Source: Gymnogyps californianus (lineage: Eukaryota; Chordata; Aves; Accipitriformes; Cathartidae). Taken from it: 64,000 nucleotides of DNA. How positions within the stretch are numbered: the stretch's first letter is position 1; each line of letters starts with the position of its first letter. The DNA is taken from positions 45,128,226-45,192,225 of the forward strand of contig NC_059471.1 in NCBI RefSeq assembly GCF_018139145.2, in the 5' to 3' direction. Under the pieces are notes generated by a model that worked only from the letters and a program-made list of their open reading frames with translations, made no database searches and had not been told where the DNA came from. This document shows, in pieces, positions 57,961 through 64,000 of the stretch. The position numbers and the translations under genes are program-made.

Positions 57961-60900
57961 ACCAAGGAATCAGAAGGTTCCCAGTCAGTCACTGGGCCCA
58001 GTGTATGCCCTGGTCCTGTGTCCCTTCTCCCAGACATGACTTAGGTAGACAAGGAGCTCCAGGAGGGAGCTCCAGCTGAACTGCTGCTTAGGACAGGCTG
58101 GGCACCACAGCTACATGGTGTGCCATGAAGCATACCCACCTTCTAGCCACAGCCTTCCAGCCTATCATTAAGTGTATGTATAGACATACAGATAGATGTG
58201 TCTTCATGTTTGCGTGCATATATATGTATGTATATACACATAATATATATAATTTATAGCTTACTTTCCTAAAGAAGTGGGCTTATGTGCTGTAATTGCC
58301 AATTCATCCATCTGTTAGTTTCTTCTTGATAACTTTTAAATGTTTAAATTGATTGAGCACTACCAAATTTGACACAGGGGTGATGATCTCAGAAAAGTTA
58401 TGCATTTCACAACTATTGGTGGTTGACTTTTGGTAGACACTTAAACTGAGCCTCTACTTTGACAGGCATTTTCATTTTAAGCTGACATTAGCTGACAATA
58501 TCACTGAAAGCCTTCCTTCCCTCCATTTGAACTAGTAGTGAACTAGACTGGGGAACCAAGCCAACTAAAAAAAAAATAAATGGACAAAAAAATGGGAAAA
58601 AATACATCAGAGCTTACACGGGCACATGTGAAGAGGGCAGTAGCAAGGAAGAAGGTCCTGCTTCTTCTAGTGGCAGGGCCACCTGATGCTGTTCAGAAAG
58701 ACTGCTGAAGGACAGCCCCAGGAAAGTGCTTCAGCCCAAGCTCGGCAGTGAACGGCTCTGTTTCACCTGCTGAGTGGCCAGCCAGCAGGGACATACCCTG
58801 TGGCTTCAGCTGCAGAGCTCTGGTGGTCTATGTCACGGATAGCAGCTAGGATATGGGGTGTGAGGGAGGAGATTAGGAAATGGGTAGAGGAGAATATGGA
58901 CACACAGGACACAAATCCGTAGGAAACCAGGCTTTGCTAGCTTCTGCTGCTGTTGAAACAGCATGTTACCCATCTACTTAGGCCATTGTACAACCAGAGA
59001 TGTTTGGGGAAAGAAAACAAGCAAGAGAATTATTCCCCAATATACCATATTTATCTGTTTTCCTACTATTCTGTTGTTTATTGTAGCTTTTTACCAGTTT
59101 GTCTGATACTTTATTAAATATATTCATCTGTAGTTCCCAAGATCACCCTTAGACTTCTTTGAAATGAATATGATCCCACATCAGCAAAAAGACATTTCCT
59201 GTCTCGGTTGGAACCAGATGTCTCTCATTCATTTCTATACTTAAGGAGGATTTAAATGAATATATTGAGAAGTGTTGTTATTTTAAATATAATGACCTTT
59301 AACAAATTTGATTTTACAATAAATGCAACAAAAGCAGATCCATAAAAAGACAAAAAGATGTGTGTATGACAAGGCAAGAAAAGCAGTATGGCTTTGTATA
59401 TTTACTATGTATATTTGTAATTGCAAAACACGTCATGATGCAGGAGACCTATCTGTATGTTGCTTATAAGAGGCATTGTAGAAGAGAAAGTTAATAAAAT
59501 AGTTCAATTAAAGCTGTGTGCAGCAGTAATGGTCTCAAAACAATTCATTTTGAGGAGTCCTATATGAATATTTTGCATATCATTCACCAAATGGTGGCCG
59601 TATTTTTTCATAAAGTGGTTTCATAAAATCTTCTATATGTGTTTTACATTGATTGAGTTTTGGTTTGGTTTGTTGTTAGTTTTTTATTATTATTATTATT
59701 TATATTTAGCTATTTCTAACAGCCTGTTATTCTGGTAACTAGAATAGATTTAGGAGTGATGAAATTTTTCCTGCCATTAAAATTAATCTTTTTGCAGCAG
59801 AAGTATCTCTTAGAAATTGTTTTCTACTAGACTTAGATTAATATGTAAAATGGGAGGACTCTTCCACAATTCTTATTGAATTGCTCATTCTCTACTACTT
59901 TGACACTGAGCATCAAGCTTTGATTAAATCTACATGGATATCTGCACGCAATATTTTGGAAAAGCCAGATGATTTGTGTGGCCTGTCCTTGGATGAATCA
60001 AATAGCTGTCCCTGAAAATAGAGACAGCTCTCTCCTGTTTCCCTGTGCTAAGCAAATTCTCTGTCTGCCACATTTTTTTCATGAGCAAAGTCATGTTGAT
60101 GTTAGTTGTTAACACAGTAGCTGATCTCAAGATGGCATATAGAAGGTGGGAAATTTCTTTTTACAAAAATTGTGACAGCCTTATATTGATTTAATTGGAG
60201 TATCTTTGGTCTCTGTAATTGTCATGCAATGTGGGAAACTGGATCCATTAATGATCCAAGATCTCTCAGATACTCTTGAAAAAGAAGAATTTGTTAAAGA
60301 TTTTGTGCCATGTTGCTGTATGATTTTTGAACGGGCTTAATTTCACTAGCGTAAATACGAGAAGATTGAATTAGCAAAAAATCGTACATATGGCAAGATG
60401 AATGAAGAATTAATAGAGGCAGCTCTTCATAGCCAACTATCTGAAAGACTGCATAATTTATGCTAACTTCTGACTTCCAGTAAATAGCACAGAATCTGCA
60501 TGGATTGAAGCTCCAAGGTGAAACTGGGAAATGTCTTGCATTTGAACTGTTTCGCTGATCCCTGTACCTCTCAACCCTGATTGTGACATGTGACATGTTT
60601 TAGGAGATCAGAGGGTCTCTCAGGACAGAAAGACAGTAATAATGAAAGATGCTAATTACCGCTGTATGATCTGGATAAATCTTTCTTTGGAGTGTGATGC
60701 TGAGACTAAATTCTTAGCCAAATGTTCGTTAATGACTGCAGCAAATGGCAGCTAGTGAGGAAATGCACAACTGGTCATCCTGATCTGCATGCAGGTCCTG
60801 GTTCAAAGCAGTGTTGTCCAAGGGCTACTTTGTACCAGTGACTATAAGGCACATCACTGCAGGAACAACAAACGTAAAAAAAACAAAACCAAAAGAAAAT

Positions 60901-61191
60901 AAAACGAAGCCCCTCAAACACCATCATAGTGTTGTAATTTCCAAAACTAGCAAATTAAAAAAAAAAAAAAAAAGGAATCTTGCTTAAAAGAAATTAAAAG
61001 ACGCAGCAAAAGGATATATATGTACAGGTATGCTTTGTTTAAAAATATCATCTTGGAGTCTCAGAGGAAATGCACATAATACTTTAAAAAATATCCTGTT
61101 AAAGCAATGAAGAAAAGATAAAATCCAATAAAATCCAAGCCACTGTGAGTAAGGAGTGACTTAAAAGGTAAAAAGACTATTCAAAATAACT
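57961..61191. other. AT-rich unique DNA
   Basis: Holds a TTA microsatellite (59684-59701), an A run (60957-60974) and a TATATG-type tract at 58205-58256. None of the open frames has recognisable similarity. Confidence 0.6.
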
Positions 61192-61216
61192 ATATATCAT
61201 TCCAGGAATGATATAT
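61192..61216. repeat. 25-bp palindrome with a STAT-type core
   Basis: Twelve-base arms ATATATCATTCC and GGAATGATATAT are exact reverse complements around one central A. The centre TTCCAGGAA (61200-61208) fits the STAT/GAS consensus TTCNNNGAA. It may be a binding site or chance in AT-rich DNA. Confidence 0.8.
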
Positions 61217-61954
61217 TCTCATGCAAAGAATGAATCATTCATCATTCAAAGACTGAATGATGTCCTCTCCAAATAAGGAACTATAGAAGAACATAAAATA
61301 TGGCAAATTAAATATAAAAATGCAGTCAGATCAAAAGAAAAAGATTTTGAGTAATGACTTGCTTGAGAATTAATAAATAAATGCAATTTAATAAATAAAT
61401 CATTTGGAAACACATGATGTACAGGAAGCTTCCAAGAAGCTGTTGGCTGCAAGGCTAATAGATGGCCAAAGTGTAAACGGTGTGCTTGTAGACCACTTAT
61501 CCTGGAGAAGACCGAACAAATGAATGAACTCTTGACATTTGTGTTTGCCATGGGGGAGCTGAAAAAGTTTGTTTCACACAAAGAAAACCATCCTTATGGC
61601 AGATAGTTCAAAAATCTCTGTCATGTCGAAATGTCTGTAGAAGAAATTTTGAACAGAACAACAAATGAACTGCTGTTCACAGATAACCAAGGCATTACCA
61701 TATTCACCTTAGATCCCTAAAAGAATTCAAGGATGAAATATTTAACCATTAATTGTTTAAAACTGCCAGAGGAATGTGCAAATGTGAGAGAAGAAGTCTG
61801 GGCAAGATCTGTGGAACTGCAGAGAACAACATCTGGTGTCTGTACGGGGCAGGCTGGTGGAGGCTCTCATAAAGAGCAGAGGTGGAAGATGTGGTCAGGC
61901 ATTGGAAATCTATCAATCAGTTTTCTAAAGGAATTACAAACATATGGGAGCTTG

Positions 61955-62335
61955 GGTAGATATAGTGGGATTTCCAAAAAGGCTTTTGTTAAATGCCCTC
62001 AGCAAAGGCATTTAAAGAAGATAGAGGATGATGACGGTCATCTGATAGGTAAATAATGGTTAAAAGATCAGAAGTTGAAAGTTGAAATAAATTGCCAGTT
62101 TTCAGTTCTTCCAGTTTCTTAGTGTGGGAGGTCACAAGGAAAGATCTCTTTCATGGTCTGCATAAATATCCATCCATAAATAACTGAGAAAAGGCAGAAA
62201 TGACGAAACATACTTACGATATGACAAAGCTTGCTGATGATACTAACCCATTTAAAGCTGCAGAAATGAAAGCTGACGGAGAAGATTTCACAGTACTGCG
62301 TGCATGGTGCCTGAGCATGGTGTCCTGCTCTCTCT
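61955..62335 (+). mobile_element. ancient CR1/L3-type LINE fragment (RT palm region)
   Basis: Translation near 61968-62015 gives SGISKKAFVKCPQQRHLKK, matching DFQKAFDKVPHQRLLKK of amniote CR1/L3 reverse transcriptase. Then TAATGGTTAAAAGATC and AATTGCCAGTTTTCAG...GGGAGGTCACAAG fit the following coding stretch. After a gap, a TKLADDTN block near 62222-62248 keeps the catalytic Asp-Asp, followed by an AlaAsp...GluAsp-like section. The palm segment between the two blocks is shortened, and stops and indels are frequent. A long-dead copy, probably pre-avian. Confidence 0.7.
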
Positions 62336-63862
62336 GGTGTGCAGCAGAGAGTGCATGGTAGCACATTTCACAGGTAGAGTTAGTGCACTGAGCAGAGGAG
62401 GCTGATGAATGATGAGAACATGCTGCCCCTCATCAGTCCAGGAGAGAGTGGGTTGCACACTTCAGGCTCTTACAGTACTCTTCTGGAGGGGCATCGTGAC
62501 ATGCTGGGGATGTTTTCTTTTTAAACAAATAAAGATGTATAATGGTGTGGAAAGTAACTGACTGTGAAAGATATCTGAGTTTTTTATACTAATCTGTGTT
62601 GACTTTGTGAAGTCAGATGATGATTTTGACCTTTGCAGAAGGGATCGAAAGACAAGTGAACATACAACAAGGAATTCCAGCTGGAAAGGCTGGCAGCAAA
62701 GGGGAGAGAGATTGAAGGGAGAGTGGTTGGTTGGTATAACGTGAAGGTAGAAGAAGTTTGACAGTTACACAGCGTATTAGAGATTAAGAAAGACAAACTG
62801 TAATGGTTTTAGGTGAAGGAAAATGGAAGGATGCATTTAGTTAGGTGGGTTCAAAATAAGATGTCTACGCCTTAAAGGTAGCCTACTCCAGATGACAAAA
62901 TCCTGTCTCAGAAAGAGTCTAATAAATGATGGCTCTTACCACTGGATCCACTAACTCTCCTCTCTGACTGTTTCATTCACATTTATTCAAGCACTTTTTT
63001 GAGAATGTAGATGTGCTAAGAATTAACATGTCTACATATTAAGATTTTCTTCTTAATATTCACAATAAGACTAGGGTGAATATTGCTATACACATTTTAT
63101 AGTTGATGAGTAACATTAAACTGGGGAGAGAGGCCAGGCATTTAAATGATTAACAGGAGGAACACTCTTAATCTGTGAGGGGGGGTTTGCAGTTTAACTA
63201 GAAAAGGAAAAAATACTCAGAACCTCAGCTCCAGACCATAGAGTTGCTGCTTTCAGTAACAGGATGAAGAAACTTGTTTCTCAAGAGCTTTTCAGAATAT
63301 GCCAGCTCTGAGGTAGCTTGTAGATTAGGCAACCTTGCAACCTAACTAATGAAATAAAGGAAGATTCTGGTAATCGTTTCATCTATTAATAATACCTTCC
63401 ATTACTGCAAGAGCACATTTTAATTTTTAACTGGAGAGAGTAAGGTTAGATTTTCTCCTTCAACCTATGCAGGGGTGGAATTCAATTGCGCAGAAGTAGA
63501 TGTCTGCATCTAAGCTCGTCATTGGTGACCCCCCATAGAGTCGTTGAAGAGATACAAGCCCTTTAGGGCATGCTATTTATTTCATCCTAAACTAGACATT
63601 TTCAATAGCAGAATCATGCTGTAGTGTTTATTTCTCTGTTGTCGCTACAGGATCACAAATAACTAGTTCATATCCAGCTTTCTATGTTGTAGATATCCAA
63701 AGTTACATGAAATTAATCTCATTCTGAGTTATCTCATACCACAAGGTGTCTGAGGTGTCCCATTCTTGGGAACGGCATATGAAGGAAGGTGAACTGGAAA
63801 CTCATAACAAGTTTTCATCCAGAGTGTGTGGAGGAGTCTTTTGAACTGGGCACATACTCTAC
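62336..63862. other. unique DNA without a recognisable gene
   Basis: No repeat or gene could be supported. The DNA just after 62335 may include further unrecognisable remains of the LINE fragment. Confidence 0.55.
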
Positions 63863-64000
63863 TGTGGTGGGTTGACCCTGGCTGGACGCCACTCTATGAC
63901 TCCCCTGCTCAGCTGGACAGAGGAGAGAAAATACAACGAAAAGCTTGTGGGTCAAGATTAAGACAGGGAGAGATCATTCACCAATTACCATCATGGGCAA
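63863..64000 (-). mobile_element. partial LTR of a second bird endogenous retrovirus, cut by the window end
   Basis: The sequence begins TGTGGTGGGTTGACCCTGGC, which in minus-strand reading is the CA-ending 3' terminus of a bird LTR type (…GGGTCAACCCACCACA). It continues with GCTGGACAGAGGAGAGAAAA and CTTGTGGGTCAAGATTAAG, as recalled for that family. The element runs off the end, so length, target duplication and internal genes cannot be judged. Compared with copies I remember, about 20 bases seem missing after GGACGCCA; this is from memory and uncertain. Confidence 0.75.

Overview
The window reads as nuclear DNA of a bird. The diagnostic signs are CR1 retroposons ending in the bird-type 8-bp terminal repeat, two LTR types that I recall from non-galliform birds (Neoaves-like), isochore-like AT-rich DNA with rare CpG, and one dense CpG island. 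There are no bacterial-style genes, operons, CRISPR arrays or tRNA/rRNA genes that I could recognise. Almost all of the many short open frames are chance frames in non-coding DNA. I could not name a single cellular protein-coding gene with confidence, so this is best read as an intergenic or intronic stretch with one promoter-like island.

Layout. 1-9.6 kb: unique AT-rich DNA with faint old-repeat traces. 9.61-10.00 kb: 3' end of a CR1 element, plus strand. 10-20.6 kb: unique DNA with a degraded L2/SINE-type tail near 14.8 kb and part of an unclassified repeat near 17.5 kb. 20.64-21.25 kb: a solo retroviral LTR, minus strand, with TATA box and near-perfect 5-bp target duplication. 24.0-24.4 kb: a very old CR1 reverse-transcriptase fragment. 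29.85-32.4 kb: a 2.6-kb CR1 copy, minus strand, carrying a broken endonuclease/reverse transcriptase ORF. 36.34-36.56 and 40.24-40.28 kb: two exon-like blocks with good splice signals (speculative). 40.67-41.57 kb: CpG island with a perfect RFX-type X-box. 43.5-44.0 and 50.66-51.42 kb: copies of an unclassified repeat, the second as three ~270-bp tandem units. 50.3, 57.1-58.0 and 61.95-62.33 kb: further ancient CR1 fragments. 63.86 kb to the end: the edge of a second, different LTR.

How it fits together. Several layers of retroposition are stacked: amniote-age CR1/L2-like fossils, bird-age CR1 copies, then younger LTR insertions. The only sign of a host gene start is the CpG island; its X-box suggests that the associated transcript, whose direction I cannot determine, may be controlled by RFX factors as ciliary genes are. 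I found no convincing new biological system; the points most worth checking are the X-box island, the exon-like frame interrupted by a TGA at a likely CpG-decay site, and the ~270-bp repeat family.
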